Positions 24,265 through 33,481 are shown, numbered from the stretch's first letter. The stretch: DNA of 64,000 nt from Bradyrhizobium mercantei (GCF_001982635.1 NZ_MKFI01000007.1:186001-250000), one strand, 5' to 3'. The notes: generated from the letters alone by a model not told the origin. Numbers and translations: made by a program.

Positions 24265-25074
24265 ATGCGGGGATCGCTGGGAGAGAAGATCGGCGCGGGC
24301 GTCTTCGCCGATGTCCACGCCTGGGCGCCCAGTCAGGTCATCAAGCTGTCCAAGCCAGGTATCCCGCAGTGGGTCGTCCAGCACGAGACGCAAATGACCC
24401 GCGCTATCTTCGCCGCCGGCGGCCCAGCGCCGGAGGTGCTCGGCGAAGTCATCCTGGACGGGCGCTTCGGCATCGTGCTGCCGCGGTTCGATGGGCCGAC
24501 CCTGTTGCAGGCTACGCGCACCGGCGCCATCACGCGTGAACAAGCCGGCGCAATCCTTGCGACGCTCTGCCTTGGCGTTCACAAGACGCGACCGCCACCG
24601 GGCGCATTCTCGCTGCGCGAGGCGATGGACGCCAGATTGCGGTTCGCCGGCAGCGTGCTTCCGGAGCGCATCACCACCGGCGTCCTCGCGCTGATCGAGC
24701 ACCTCGCGCCCGATGACGTGCTGTGCCATTCCGATCTTCACCCCGGCAACGTGATCATGACGGCGCAGGGTCCGAGACTGATCGACTGGCTCGGCGCGGC
24801 GCGTGCGCCCGCCGCCTACGAGATGGCACAGTGCCACGTCCTGATTGCCGAGCTTGGCCCTGAACACGCCGACGATCCGGAGCGGGCCACGATCAATTCG
24901 GCTTTGCAGACGGAGTATGCGCGGCTCGTCGGCATCACCCCTGCGGCGCTGACGGCGGCGATGCAGCCCTATTTGCCGATCGCCCGCGTCTTCCTCCTGC
25001 TCGGCGGGGCCATGCCCGACATGCATGAGCGGCTGATCCAGCGCGTCGAGGCGGCCCTGCGCTCGGAAGGTTGA
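24265..25074 (+). CDS. Aminoglycoside phosphotransferase-family kinase-like protein
   Basis: A 269-residue protein with the kinase-like fold of APH/choline kinases. A glycine-poor P-loop region (GEKIGAGVFADVHAW) is at 6-20, with VIKLSK as the ATP-binding Lys (residue 27). The catalytic loop is LCHSDLHPGN (Asp157, Asn162) and the metal Asp lies in LIDWLG (Asp174). It phosphorylates a small molecule; antibiotic resistance cannot be assumed. The ATG at 24265 follows GGCGGAGAACGG. It diverges from the MhpD-like gene. Confidence 0.85.
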   Translation: MRGSLGEKIGAGVFADVHAWAPSQVIKLSKPGIPQWVVQHETQMTRAIFAAGGPAPEVLGEVILDGRFGIVLPRFDGPTLLQATRTGAITREQAGAILATLCLGVHKTRPPPGAFSLREAMDARLRFAGSVLPERITTGVLALIEHLAPDDVLCHSDLHPGNVIMTAQGPRLIDWLGAARAPAAYEMAQCHVLIAELGPEHADDPERATINSALQTEYARLVGITPAALTAAMQPYLPIARVFLLLGGAMPDMHERLIQRVEAALRSEG

Positions 25075-25103
25075 ATTGTCTTGGTCGTGAGTCCGGTCGC
25101 GTC

Positions 25104-26081
25104 CTAGTTCGGCGTGAAGATGACCTTGCCCTTGAATGCCGCCGCCTGCGCGATCGCCTGCGAGAAATCCTCCAGGCCATAGGTCCCGACAACAGGCGCG
25201 CTGATCGCACCTGACGCGACCATCGGCACGAGGTGATCGTACATCGTCGCCAATGCTTCATCCGACGCCGTCTTGCCCCAATGGCCGAGCCAGAAGCCGC
25301 GCACCGACACCTCGTTGAAGATCACGCTCAAGGCCGAGCCCGAGAACGGCTGTCCGCTCATCGCGCTGTAGATGACCAACACGCCTTTCGGTGCCAGGCA
25401 GTTCATCAGGTTCAAGGCCGACGATCCGCCGACCACGTCGAGCGCGAGCTGGATCGGCGCCTTGCCGGTTTCCCTGGCGACGCGCTTGGCGAGATCGGGC
25501 CCGTCGACCAGCACGATGTCGCCGCCGGCCGATTTAACCTCGTCCACGACCTCCTCGCGGCGGACGATGTTGACCGTCTTGAGCCCGAGCGATTTGGCGA
25601 TGGCGATCACCGCGCGCGCCGTCGCCGAGTTGGCGCCGTTCTGGATCACCCAGCCGCCGCGCGGGAGCTTCACAAAATCGGTCAGCAGCAGATAGGCAGT
25701 CGCTGGATTGACGCCGATCATGGACAGCTGCCGCACATCGGCATCGTTGGGCAGCGGCCGTTGCCATGACGGCGTGAACCTGACCCGTTCGGTCCAGGTC
25801 GGGACCGTGAATGGAATCAGCGTGCGGTCGCCCTCCCTCAGATTCTTGACCTGCGATCCCGCGGCCACCACCCGCCCGACGCCCTCGATCCCGAGTGTGG
25901 CGGGCGGCGCCGGCAGATAGCCGTAGCGTCCGGCCATGATCATGAAGTCCGAATTGTTGATCGGCGCGGCCTCGACCGCGACCACCACCTCGTTGGGGCC
26001 GGGGCTGCCCACGTCAGCCACCTCGTTCAGCTTCACCACGTCTGCCGGACGTCCGAACGCAACAACCTGAACTGCCTTCAT
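25104..26081 (-). CDS. MDR-superfamily oxidoreductase (MECR/quinone-reductase-like)
   Basis: A 325-residue medium-chain dehydrogenase/reductase of the zinc-free MECR group (trans-2-enoyl thioester reductases). The GroES-like N-domain has PINNSDFMIMAGRYGY (the MECR catalytic Tyr region) and ATLGIEGVGRVVAAG; the Rossmann domain has IQNGANSATARAVIAIAKSL. No zinc-ligand Cys is present. It uses NADPH to reduce an enoyl-CoA/ACP or quinone. The ATG at 26081 has GGGAGAG upstream; an in-frame ATG 21 bp earlier lacks one. It faces the TetR gene at 26207 across a palindromic operator. Confidence 0.88.
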   Translation of the reverse strand: MKAVQVVAFGRPADVVKLNEVADVGSPGPNEVVVAVEAAPINNSDFMIMAGRYGYLPAPPATLGIEGVGRVVAAGSQVKNLREGDRTLIPFTVPTWTERVRFTPSWQRPLPNDADVRQLSMIGVNPATAYLLLTDFVKLPRGGWVIQNGANSATARAVIAIAKSLGLKTVNIVRREEVVDEVKSAGGDIVLVDGPDLAKRVARETGKAPIQLALDVVGGSSALNLMNCLAPKGVLVIYSAMSGQPFSGSALSVIFNEVSVRGFWLGHWGKTASDEALATMYDHLVPMVASGAISAPVVGTYGLEDFSQAIAQAAAFKGKVIFTPN

Positions 26082-26105
26082 GACACGCTCTCCCGATTCC
26101 ATTAT

Positions 26106-26119
26106 GTACTTTTAAGTAC
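26106..26119. promoter_or_regulatory. Operator palindrome GTACTT-TT-AAGTAC
   Basis: Perfect 6-bp arms around TT, midway between the divergent MDR reductase and TetR genes. A partly similar ACTTAACGTACG follows. It is the likely TetR binding site. Confidence 0.65.
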
Positions 26120-26206
26120 AGAACTTAACGTACGTCAATGGGCCGAAGCGCCTTCACGGCAAGGTGAGAGCTTCACATCGGACGCGAGAGTACATAAAAC
26201 ATCGGT

Positions 26207-26782
26207 ATGGCAAGGCCGCGCAGCTTCGATCCGGATGACGTCCTGGAAATCGCCCGTCAGGTATTCTGGCAGAAGGGCTTTCAGGCGGCCTCGCTCGACG
26301 AGATCACGGCGGCGAGCGGCATCGCCAAGCCCAGCCTCTATGCGGCCTTCGGCGACAAGCACGCGCTGTTCCTGCGCGTGCTGGACCGCTATCACGACGG
26401 CATCCTCGGCTGGGCCGAGCGCACCCTGGCGCAGCCGGGGCCGGCGCGCGAGGCGATCAGGCAGTGGCTCACCGGCTTCATCCCCTATTGCTCGGGTGAG
26501 AAGGGACAGCGCGGCTGCCTGTCGATCAATTCGGCGACCGACGGCTCGCTCGATCAGGCCGCGCTCCGCAAGAGCATCGAGCGCTACAACCGGCGGCTCG
26601 AAGAGCTGCTGTGCACGCGGCTGCGTGCCGACCGCGCCCAGTTCAAGAAGGGCTTCGACCCCGACATCACCGCGCACACGGTGATGGTGGTGCATGCCGG
26701 ACTGATGGCGCTCGCGCACCAAACGCCGGATTCGAAGCAGGTGAAGGCCGTAATCGACCAGGTCATGAGCCTGCTGGCCTGA
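26207..26782 (+). CDS. TetR/AcrR-family regulator
   Basis: A 191-residue repressor with the helix-turn-helix at about residues 12-52 (GFQAASLDEITAASGIAKPS, then LYAAFGDKHALFLRVL) and a TetR_C ligand domain with GQRGCLSINSATDG near 100. This is the layout of AcuR/YxaF-like regulators of electrophile- or quinone-responsive reductases. It diverges from the MDR reductase gene and probably represses it through the GTACTT-TT-AAGTAC site. A T-run just after its stop might mark transcript ending, but no stem is seen. Confidence 0.9.
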   Translation: MARPRSFDPDDVLEIARQVFWQKGFQAASLDEITAASGIAKPSLYAAFGDKHALFLRVLDRYHDGILGWAERTLAQPGPAREAIRQWLTGFIPYCSGEKGQRGCLSINSATDGSLDQAALRKSIERYNRRLEELLCTRLRADRAQFKKGFDPDITAHTVMVVHAGLMALAHQTPDSKQVKAVIDQVMSLLA

Positions 26783-26929
26783 TTTTTTTTTTGCGGTCCG
26801 GGCTTTCCAAATGCATTCCGCGCACCTCTCACGAACGTGATTATATGACGTATATCATACTATTGACGTTTGGAACCCGATGACCATTTCCGGATTGGCC
26901 TGACATGGGCGCCCGGAACTGGGAACCAG

Positions 26930-27286
26930 ATGAACAAATCATGTTTGCGTATGGCGCTCACAGTGCTTACCGCCCTGCTATCGATACCGGCGATCGGTCC
27001 GGCCCGGGCCCACGACCATCAACATCCCGAACTCAACGGCTGGTATGAGAGCCTGCACAGCGGCAAGGGACCCTGCTGCGACGGCAGCGACGCCAAGCGC
27101 GTCGATGACGCCGATTGGGACACCAAGGACGGCCATTATCGCGTGCGCCTCGAGGGCGAATGGGTTGACGTTCCCGATGAGGCCGTCGTGCCCGGACCAA
27201 ACCGCGCCGGCCACACAGTGGTCTGGCCGTATTACCTGAACGGTCACCCGAGGCCGCGCTGCTTCATGCCGGGCAGCATGGGCTGA
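26930..27286 (+). CDS. Small secreted protein with a GPCCDGSDA motif
   Basis: A 118-residue protein with a signal peptide (hydrophobic LTVLTALLSIPAIGPA, cleaved near ARA-HDHQHPE). The mature part has the paired Cys motif GKGPCCDGSDAKRV, a His-rich N-terminus and another Cys near the end (RPRCFMPG). Proteins like this recur in Bradyrhizobium; I know no function, though a metal- or redox-related periplasmic role is possible. An imperfect inverted repeat TGATTATA-TGACG-TATATCA lies about 75 bp upstream and could be an operator. Confidence 0.75.
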   Translation: MNKSCLRMALTVLTALLSIPAIGPARAHDHQHPELNGWYESLHSGKGPCCDGSDAKRVDDADWDTKDGHYRVRLEGEWVDVPDEAVVPGPNRAGHTVVWPYYLNGHPRPRCFMPGSMG

Positions 27287-27320
27287 GCAGGCACATCGGC
27301 GCGCGGCGCGAGCCCGGCGA

Positions 27321-29396
27321 TCAGAGATCGAGCTGGATCCGATCGCCGCCCTCCGCCTCCGGCTTCGCCGGCACCGCACAGCAGATCAAGACCTCATCAT
27401 CCGCCACCTCGGCAGTCGGCTCCTTCACATAAGTGACCGCACCCGCCTGCAATCTGGTCCGGCAGCTTCCGCAATTGCCTTCCCGGCAGCTGAACGCGGG
27501 GCTGAGGCCACGCGCTTCCGCCAGTTCGAGCAGCGTGCCGGACTCCGGCGTCCAGCGCGCTTCCTTCATCGATGCGGTGAAGGCAACCGGCACCGACGTG
27601 GTCGCGGGCGGGCGGCGCGGCGGTGCAGCCATGGCGACGTCCGGCTTCCGTACCAGCGATGACGGACCGAACGCTTCTGTGTGAATCCTGCCGTCGGCGA
27701 TGTTGTAACCGCGCAGGGCGTCATAGAGCGACTGGGTGAACTGCGGTGGCCCGCACAGATAGAAGTCGTAGTCGTTGAACGGCAGCAGGCGCGACAGCAG
27801 CGCCATGTCGATCCGTCCCGCGGCGTCATAGTCGGTGCCCTGCTCGGCGCCATCGACATCACTGAGCACGCGGATGACGCGCACCGCGCCACCGGCGGCG
27901 TCAGCGAGTTGCCGCAGTTCGTCATCGAACGCGCGGTCCGCTTTCGCATGCGCGGCCTGGAACAGGAATGTCGGCCGGATGCCGCGGGTACGCAGTCCCT
28001 CATAGACCACGTGGCGCAGCATCGCGAGCATCGGCGTGATGCCGACGCCGCCGGCGAGCAGCACCGCCGGCCGCTTCTCGCGCGCATCGATGGTGAAGCC
28101 ACCGGCCGGCGCGCGCGCTTCGATGATGTCGCCCACATGGACGTTGTCGTGGAGATGCTGCGACACCAGGCCGTCGCGCTTCACGCTGATGCGGTACATG
28201 CCGTCCGACGGCGCGACGGACAGCGTGTAGGTGCGAATGACCGGCTTGCCGGACCCGGGCAATGAGACGCGGATCGGCAGATGCTGTCCGGCCTGATGTC
28301 GCAGCCGCCCTGCCCCGTCGTCCGGCTGCAGATGGAACGAGCGGATCGAACGGCTCTCGTCGACAATCTTCGTGACCTTGAACGGGCGCCATTGCGTGGC
28401 GCGCTCGGTTGCCCGAATCCGGTCTGCGGCCTGCGCCCAGTCGCCGGTCATCAGCGCATTCGGCGACCAGCCCTCGGCCCGGAACGCCCAGCGCAGCGGC
28501 AGCGCGCCGCGCCGGCTCACCACGCGGCGGGCGCGGAAGCTCCACAGCCGTTCAGCGCCCTGAAATGCCGCGATCTCGGGCGAGTCGAGAATGACCTCGG
28601 CATCACCGGTCAGTTGCAGCATGTCGCCGGTTTCGAAATCGACGAACGCCAGCCCGGCCTTGCCGTTGACGAGGATGTTGCCGAGCGTGTTGAAGAACAG
28701 GTTGCCGGCAAAATCGGGGATCGTCAGCGTGCCGTCGTCGGCGACGCGAACGAAACCGGCTCTGCCGCCGCGATGCGAGACGTCGACCTGGCGACGATCC
28801 TCGCGCTCGGCATAGGACGCCACGAAGAACGTATCCGCCGCCGCGATCATGTCGCGCGCGGCCTGATCGAGCGCCGTGCTCGTCTCGATCTCTCCGGTGA
28901 ACGGTTGATCCGGCTCGCGCACGAAGGCGAAATCCCGCAGCTGGATGTATTGCGGGCAGTTGCCGAAGCTCTGGTCGAGTTCGAAGCTGAGCGCCCTGGC
29001 CGACGATGCACGGAGCAACCCGTTCGCGCGGTTGCGACGCCGCGTGTGCAATTCTATGCCCAGCAATGCGATGGCGTCGCCGTCACGCATGCCTTCGCCG
29101 ACGGGATCGCTGGGATCGGGCTGCGCGTCGATCTCGAGGCTGCGCGGCGTCGGCGAGGCAATGAAGCCGGGCCGGCCGGCCAGCAGCGAGGCCCACGCGT
29201 CGCCGCTGTGGTCGACGCTGCCGACGACGATGAAAGGAATCTGCGCGAAGAACTCGCGATGCTGGTCGGGCATGAAATCGCGCACCGCGCGCTGGCCGAC
29301 GGCCGCCATCTTCTCGAGAACGCCGGCCTTCTGCTGGATCGCCGTCTCGCCGGCGTGCCAGGTCGGAAGCTTACTCTTGGTTCGCCTGTCGCTCAT
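27321..29396 (-). CDS. Three-part fusion: PNPOx-like flavin domain, ferredoxin reductase (FNR) domain, 2Fe-2S ferredoxin domain
   Basis: A 691-residue cytosolic protein. Residues about 35-310 are a pyridoxamine-phosphate-oxidase-like split barrel (FVVGSVDHSGDAWASLLAGR, then FNTLGNILVNGKAGLAFVDF). Residues about 350-590 are an FNR-type reductase with RTYTLSVAPSD (FAD), LLAGGVGITPMLAML (NAD) and DFYLCGPPQF. The last about 85 residues are a plant-type 2Fe-2S ferredoxin with CREGNCGSC and a later Cys. The ATG at 29396 replaces longer upstream readings because the family begins there. It could carry electrons from NAD(P)H to the PNPOx flavin or to a partner oxygenase. Confidence 0.9.
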   Translation of the reverse strand: MSDRRTKSKLPTWHAGETAIQQKAGVLEKMAAVGQRAVRDFMPDQHREFFAQIPFIVVGSVDHSGDAWASLLAGRPGFIASPTPRSLEIDAQPDPSDPVGEGMRDGDAIALLGIELHTRRRNRANGLLRASSARALSFELDQSFGNCPQYIQLRDFAFVREPDQPFTGEIETSTALDQAARDMIAAADTFFVASYAEREDRRQVDVSHRGGRAGFVRVADDGTLTIPDFAGNLFFNTLGNILVNGKAGLAFVDFETGDMLQLTGDAEVILDSPEIAAFQGAERLWSFRARRVVSRRGALPLRWAFRAEGWSPNALMTGDWAQAADRIRATERATQWRPFKVTKIVDESRSIRSFHLQPDDGAGRLRHQAGQHLPIRVSLPGSGKPVIRTYTLSVAPSDGMYRISVKRDGLVSQHLHDNVHVGDIIEARAPAGGFTIDAREKRPAVLLAGGVGITPMLAMLRHVVYEGLRTRGIRPTFLFQAAHAKADRAFDDELRQLADAAGGAVRVIRVLSDVDGAEQGTDYDAAGRIDMALLSRLLPFNDYDFYLCGPPQFTQSLYDALRGYNIADGRIHTEAFGPSSLVRKPDVAMAAPPRRPPATTSVPVAFTASMKEARWTPESGTLLELAEARGLSPAFSCREGNCGSCRTRLQAGAVTYVKEPTAEVADDEVLICCAVPAKPEAEGGDRIQLDL

Positions 29397-29457
29397 CTCG
29401 TCGCCCTCCCTTCCCGGGATTGGACGGGCGTGCCCGAGAGGCACGCCGGTCACTACG

Positions 29458-30075
29458 TCACGCAGCCGCCGACAGACCCACGGGGGTCTTGGCGAAGGGC
29501 ACGAAGCCCGGCAGCGCCTCGATCCGGCGCAGGAACGCGTTGACGCGCGCATAGGCGGAGAGATCGACATTGCCTTCGGGCGCGCTCGACAGGTAGCTGT
29601 AGAGTGCGACATCGGCGATCGTCGGCTGCGCGCCGACCAGCCAATCGCGATCGGCGAGATGGGCCTCGAGCCGCTTCAGCAGCAGATGCGCCCGCGCGAT
29701 CACTTCCTCTGAATCGCGCTTCGCGCCGAATACGGTGATGAGCCGCGCCGCGGCGGGACCGAACGCGAGATCGCCGGCGGCAACCGACAGCCAGCGCTGC
29801 ACGGCCGCGGCGCCCTTGGCATCCTGCGGCAGCCAGTCGATGCGGCCGAGCTTGGTCGCGAGATAGACCAGGATCGCGTTGGAGTCGGAAATGATGGTGC
29901 CGTCATCGTCGAGCACCGGCACCTGGCCGAACGGATTGAGCGCGAGGAATTCCGGCGTCTTCTGCGCGGCGGACTTGAGGTCGACGTCGATCAGTTGGTG
30001 CGGGATGCCGAGCAGGGACATGAACAGCCGGGCGCGATGCGCATGGCCGGAGAGAGCAAAATGATAGAGCTTCAT
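29458..30075 (-). CDS. Glutathione S-transferase family protein
   Basis: A 205-residue GST with a thioredoxin-like N-domain (MKLYHFALSGHAHRARLF, then NPFGQVPVLDDDGTIISDSN with the gamma-glutamyl-binding Ser) and an all-helical C-domain (GAQPTIADVALYSYL). The N-terminal catalytic residue may be Ser9. It lies 61 bp upstream of the large fusion gene on the same strand, probably in one transcript. Confidence 0.92.
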   Translation of the reverse strand: MKLYHFALSGHAHRARLFMSLLGIPHQLIDVDLKSAAQKTPEFLALNPFGQVPVLDDDGTIISDSNAILVYLATKLGRIDWLPQDAKGAAAVQRWLSVAAGDLAFGPAAARLITVFGAKRDSEEVIARAHLLLKRLEAHLADRDWLVGAQPTIADVALYSYLSSAPEGNVDLSAYARVNAFLRRIEALPGFVPFAKTPVGLSAAA

Positions 30076-30173
30076 GGTGCCGTTCCTGATGTCGTGGACG
30101 GGCTGATCCCGACCGCGACCTCAAGATGGCGCATTGCAGCGATTATTATAATTCCCGCCGCCTGAACTTCATT

Positions 30174-30190
30174 ATTGCATATATCGCAAT
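30174..30190. promoter_or_regulatory. Inverted repeat ATTGC-N7-GCAAT upstream of the GST gene
   Basis: Perfect 5-bp arms around ATATATC, in an AT-rich island about 100 bp before the GST start. It could be a regulator site or promoter element; no regulator gene is adjacent. Confidence 0.35.
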
Positions 30191-30236
30191 TATTGGCACG
30201 TCACGGCCGTGGCGGAGATGAACGAACGCGCGTCCG

Positions 30237-30650
30237 TCAAACCTCGACGATCACGTAATTGTCCTCGATGTGCACCGGGAAGGTCTCGGCGACATACGGC
30301 CCCTTCTGCAACTCCGCGCCGCTTTCCACCGCGACCGGATAGGAGCGGATCCTGAACCGGTTCGGATCGAACCACGACTGGCCGTTGCGCATGTCGAATT
30401 CCCAGCCGTGCCACGGACAGCGCAGCATCTCGCCGACGCGGTCGCGCTGATAGACGCCGGGCTCCGGCGAGGTCAGGCGCGCGACGCAGGCCGCCTTCTC
30501 CAGCGGCGCGCCCTCATGCGGACAGCGATTGAGCAGCGCGAAGAACTCGCCATTGACGTGGAACACGACGATGTCGCGGCCCTCGAGGCCGAACACCTTG
30601 TTGCCGCCGGCTGGAATCTCGCTGGTGCGCGCGACGATGTGACGGGTCAT
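30237..30650 (-). CDS. Rieske 2Fe-2S ferredoxin-like protein
   Basis: A 137-residue single Rieske domain with the ligand motifs RCPHEGAPL and RCPWHGWEFD (two Cys, two His). It is slightly longer than BphF-type ferredoxins (about 110 residues). It would pass electrons to an oxygenase, or act as the small partner of the FNR fusion encoded further on. It is on the same strand as the amidohydrolases and the GST, with a repeat element between it and the upstream amidohydrolase gene. Confidence 0.92.
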   Translation of the reverse strand: MTRHIVARTSEIPAGGNKVFGLEGRDIVVFHVNGEFFALLNRCPHEGAPLEKAACVARLTSPEPGVYQRDRVGEMLRCPWHGWEFDMRNGQSWFDPNRFRIRSYPVAVESGAELQKGPYVAETFPVHIEDNYVIVEV

Positions 30651-30686
30651 CGGAATCCTAGCGTATTGACCGCAACGGCGGTGCGC

Positions 30687-30834
30687 TCCCTCGCCCCGTT
30701 CTTACGGGGAGAGGGTTGGGGTGAGGGGCCGTCTCCGCACATACGGTGATAGCTGCATTCGTGGAGACTCCCCTTCACCCGGAACGCATCTGGCGATGCG
30801 TTCCGACCTCTCCCGCAGGCGGGGCGAGGTGAAG
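30687..30834. repeat. CCCTCACCC-type repeat pair
   Basis: Two hairpin parts: CGTTCTTACGGGGAGAGGG near 30700 and GCATCTGGCGATGCGTTCC near 30787, then CCTCTCCCGCAGGCGGGGC. Dispersed element, related to those at 4062, 32021 and 40377. Confidence 0.75.
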
Positions 30835-30874
30835 CGGAGACCGCTGCTCGGTTAGAAGTGAAGTCATCTCGATC

Positions 30875-31987
30875 CTAGAATTTATAGACCGCGCGGGCGT
30901 TGCTGTTGAAGATCTTGCGCCGCTCGGCTTCCGTCAGCGGCGTCTTGAAGGCGTAGCGCGCGTCGTCATAGTCCCAGTGCGGATAATCCGACGAGAACAA
31001 CAGCCGATCGATGCCGACCCATTCGATCAGCTGACGCAGATGCTTGGCTTCATCCGGCTCGTCGATCGGCTGGGTCGTGAACCAGAAATGCTCTTTCACA
31101 TATTCGCTCGGCCTGCGCTTCAGATGCGGCACCTCACTGCGGAAGCGCTCGAAGTGCTGGTCCATCCGCCACATCGTCGCGGGGATCCAGCCGAAGCCGC
31201 CCTCGATGAACACGATCTTCAGTTTCGGGAAGCGCTCGGGCACGCCCTCCAGCACTAGGCTCGTGAGGTTCGAGGCCACCGTGTGCGCGTTCGACTGATG
31301 CTCCTCGCAATAATAGGACGGCCAGCCGCCGCCGGTCGGCGCATGCCCGCCATAGCCGCCGACATGGATGCCGAGCGGCAGATCGAGTTCTTGCGCTCGT
31401 TCATAGATCGGCCAGTAGCGGCGGCGGCCGAGCGGCTCGTTGGCGCGCGGCGAGACGTTGATCTGGATGTATTCGCCTGATTTCGCGCAGCGCTCGATCT
31501 CGGCGAGGCCGAGGTCGGAGCCGTCCTGCCCGACCAGGATCGAGGCCTTCAGCCTGGGATCGCGATGCGCCCAGAATGCCAGCTGCCAGTCGTTGATCGC
31601 GCGCTGGATCGCGGCACCGAATTCCAGGTTCTGCTGCGAGAAGATGAAGAGGTCGAGCACCTGCAAGATGCCGAACTCGACATCAAAGGGATCGAGATGC
31701 TGCTTGCGCATGAAATCGAGATCGGAGCCGGGCACGCCGCCGGTCGGCGGCCAGGCATCGCGCCGCGCGATCAAGGGCGAGGAGCGCGGATACGGCGTGG
31801 TGCCGATATAGGGCGTGCGCAGATGGCTGCCGTATTCCTTGAGATGCTGCTGCCAGCGCTTCGGCAGGAATTCGTTGAGGTCGCTGTGCGAATGAATGCT
31901 CGGATGGATGTCGCAATCGATGATCTTGAGCCGGGTCGCGGCGGTCTTCTCCTGGTCGAGCATCGGGCGGTCGATGACGTCACTCAT
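30875..31987 (-). CDS. Amidohydrolase family 2 protein (ACMSD/LigY type), paralog 1
   Basis: A 370-residue metal-dependent hydrolase or decarboxylase. IIDCDIHPSIHS near residue 22 gives the HxH-like metal site (here DxHP), LGIHVGGYGG near 210 gives His, IVFIEGGFGWIPATMW lies near 265, and LLFSSDYPHWDYDDA near 330 gives the catalytic Asp. Members decarboxylate or hydrolyse ring-cleavage products. The start at 31987 follows TGGAGGATCGC. A second copy, about equally long, lies just upstream at 32190. Confidence 0.92.
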   Translation of the reverse strand: MSDVIDRPMLDQEKTAATRLKIIDCDIHPSIHSHSDLNEFLPKRWQQHLKEYGSHLRTPYIGTTPYPRSSPLIARRDAWPPTGGVPGSDLDFMRKQHLDPFDVEFGILQVLDLFIFSQQNLEFGAAIQRAINDWQLAFWAHRDPRLKASILVGQDGSDLGLAEIERCAKSGEYIQINVSPRANEPLGRRRYWPIYERAQELDLPLGIHVGGYGGHAPTGGGWPSYYCEEHQSNAHTVASNLTSLVLEGVPERFPKLKIVFIEGGFGWIPATMWRMDQHFERFRSEVPHLKRRPSEYVKEHFWFTTQPIDEPDEAKHLRQLIEWVGIDRLLFSSDYPHWDYDDARYAFKTPLTEAERRKIFNSNARAVYKF

Positions 31988-32020
31988 GCGATCCTCCATT
32001 GAATTGAGCCGGTGTGGCCG

Positions 32021-32154
32021 TCACCTCTCCCCATCGGGGAGAGGTCGGATTGCATCACCAGATGCAATCCGGGTGAGGGCCTTGCGGTCCCTCGCGAGAC
32101 TTGCGCCCCCTCACCCGGCGCTGCGCGCCGACCTCTCCCCGGTGGGGAGAGGTG
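32021..32154. repeat. TCACCTCTCCCC...GGGGAGAGGTG repeat between the amidohydrolase genes
   Basis: Contains CCTCTCCCCATCGGGGAGAGG and CCTCTCCCCGGTGGGGAGAGG hairpins with GGATTGCATCACCAGATGCAATCC between. It fills the gap between the two tandem amidohydrolase genes, so the two may be transcribed separately. Confidence 0.8.
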
Positions 32155-32189
32155 TGGCGCTGCCGATGTGATGTCGAGCTTCGTCATGA

Positions 32190-33254
32190 TCAAGCATTGA
32201 GCTTCAGGCGCGGGAACGTCTCTAGCGGATTGTCCTCGCTCATCCGCTTCACAAGGCTCGCAGGCAGATGCGGCGGGATCGGATCGTCGCCGTCGAACTG
32301 CCAGTGCGGATAGTCTGACGCGAACAGGAACATCTTGTCGGAGCCGATCTGGTCGATGATGTCGGCAACACTGGTTGCATCCACCGGCGCATCGAACGGC
32401 TGCATGGTGACGCGGAAATGCTCGCGGATGATCGCGGCCGGCTCGCGTTCCACCCAAGGCACCTCGACGCGGACGCCGCGCCAGGTCTTGTTGGCACGCC
32501 ACATGAAGGCCGGCAGCCAGCTGACGCCTGATTCCATCAGCACCACGGTCAATCCGGGATATTTCCCGAACACGCCCTCATAGATCAGGCTCAAGGTCTG
32601 CGCCTGGAACGCCTGTGCTTCGGCGAGATAATATTCGTAGCGATAGGACGGCCAGCCGATCGAGCTCGGCGCGCCGCGATAGGCGCTGCCGGCGTGGATC
32701 GCGATCGGCAGTCTGTGCTTCTCAGCGGCCTGATAGATCGGCCAGTAGTGCCGCCGCCCGAGCAGCGTCTCGTTTTGCGAGGGCACCAGCACCGAGACGA
32801 AGCGGTTGTCGCCGGCGCGGCGCTCGATCTCCTCGACGGCGAGATCCGGCGCCTGGATCGGCACCACGATCGAGGCGCGCAGCCGCGTGTCCTTGGCGAG
32901 CCACTCGGCGGCGATCCAGTCGTTGATCGCCTTGCAGAAGTCCGCGGCCATGTAGGAATCGAACACCGCCTGCGCGCCATAGACGACATTGCAGATCGCG
33001 TGGCTGGCGCCGAGCTGGTCGAACGCGCCGCGCTGCACCATGGCAAGGTCGCTGCCGGGCTTGCTGCCGTCGGCGGGCCGCCAGTCGGCGCGGCCGGACA
33101 GCGGCATCGACGGCGGATAGGAATTGAGGTCGAGCCCGTCGATCGCGCGGCTGACGACCTGTTCCTTCCAGTGATCGCTCAGATAAGGCAGCAGCGTGGT
33201 GCGCGTTCCCCCCACCGCGGGATGGATGTCGCAGTCGATGCGCGTGGCCGCCAT
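32190..33254 (-). CDS. Amidohydrolase family 2 protein, paralog 2
   Basis: A 354-residue relative of the gene at 30875. It has TRIDCDIHPAVGGTRTTLLP at the N-terminus, IAIHAGSAYRG near 205, VVLMESGVSWLPAFMWR near 260 and FLFASDYPHWQFDGDD near 320. Divergence between the two paralogs is considerable, so they likely act on different substrates or form a mixed complex. The ATG at 33254 follows GAGGAACGCC. An open frame continues upstream but reads as non-coding. Confidence 0.92.
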   Translation of the reverse strand: MAATRIDCDIHPAVGGTRTTLLPYLSDHWKEQVVSRAIDGLDLNSYPPSMPLSGRADWRPADGSKPGSDLAMVQRGAFDQLGASHAICNVVYGAQAVFDSYMAADFCKAINDWIAAEWLAKDTRLRASIVVPIQAPDLAVEEIERRAGDNRFVSVLVPSQNETLLGRRHYWPIYQAAEKHRLPIAIHAGSAYRGAPSSIGWPSYRYEYYLAEAQAFQAQTLSLIYEGVFGKYPGLTVVLMESGVSWLPAFMWRANKTWRGVRVEVPWVEREPAAIIREHFRVTMQPFDAPVDATSVADIIDQIGSDKMFLFASDYPHWQFDGDDPIPPHLPASLVKRMSEDNPLETFPRLKLNA

Positions 33255-33481
33255 GGCGTTCCTCGGATTGTCTTTGTCTTCATTGTTGGCGGCTGTGCTG
33301 CCGCGAAACGGACTGTGCCGCCGATGGCGCGATCGTGCAAGCGGGTCCACGCGGGGCTGCCCTGTCCGCGCAGCCGCCCTCACGCGAAGTTGCGGGGCCG
33401 CGTGTGAACGGCGTCACCCGTTCGGGCGGCGAGGCATGCTAGCGATCCCGCGCCGCGGAAAGCGCGGGACAGGAGATGGGA

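Noticed and set aside
24265..25074. Antibiotic-resistance aminoglycoside kinase
   Set aside because: The APH fold is shared by many small-molecule kinases; no residue pattern points to aminoglycosides.
26838..26857. TGATTATA-TGACG-TATATCA as another ModE box
   Set aside because: Arm sequence and 5-bp spacer differ from the CGNTATATT-N6 pattern; kept only as a vague operator note for the gene at 26930.
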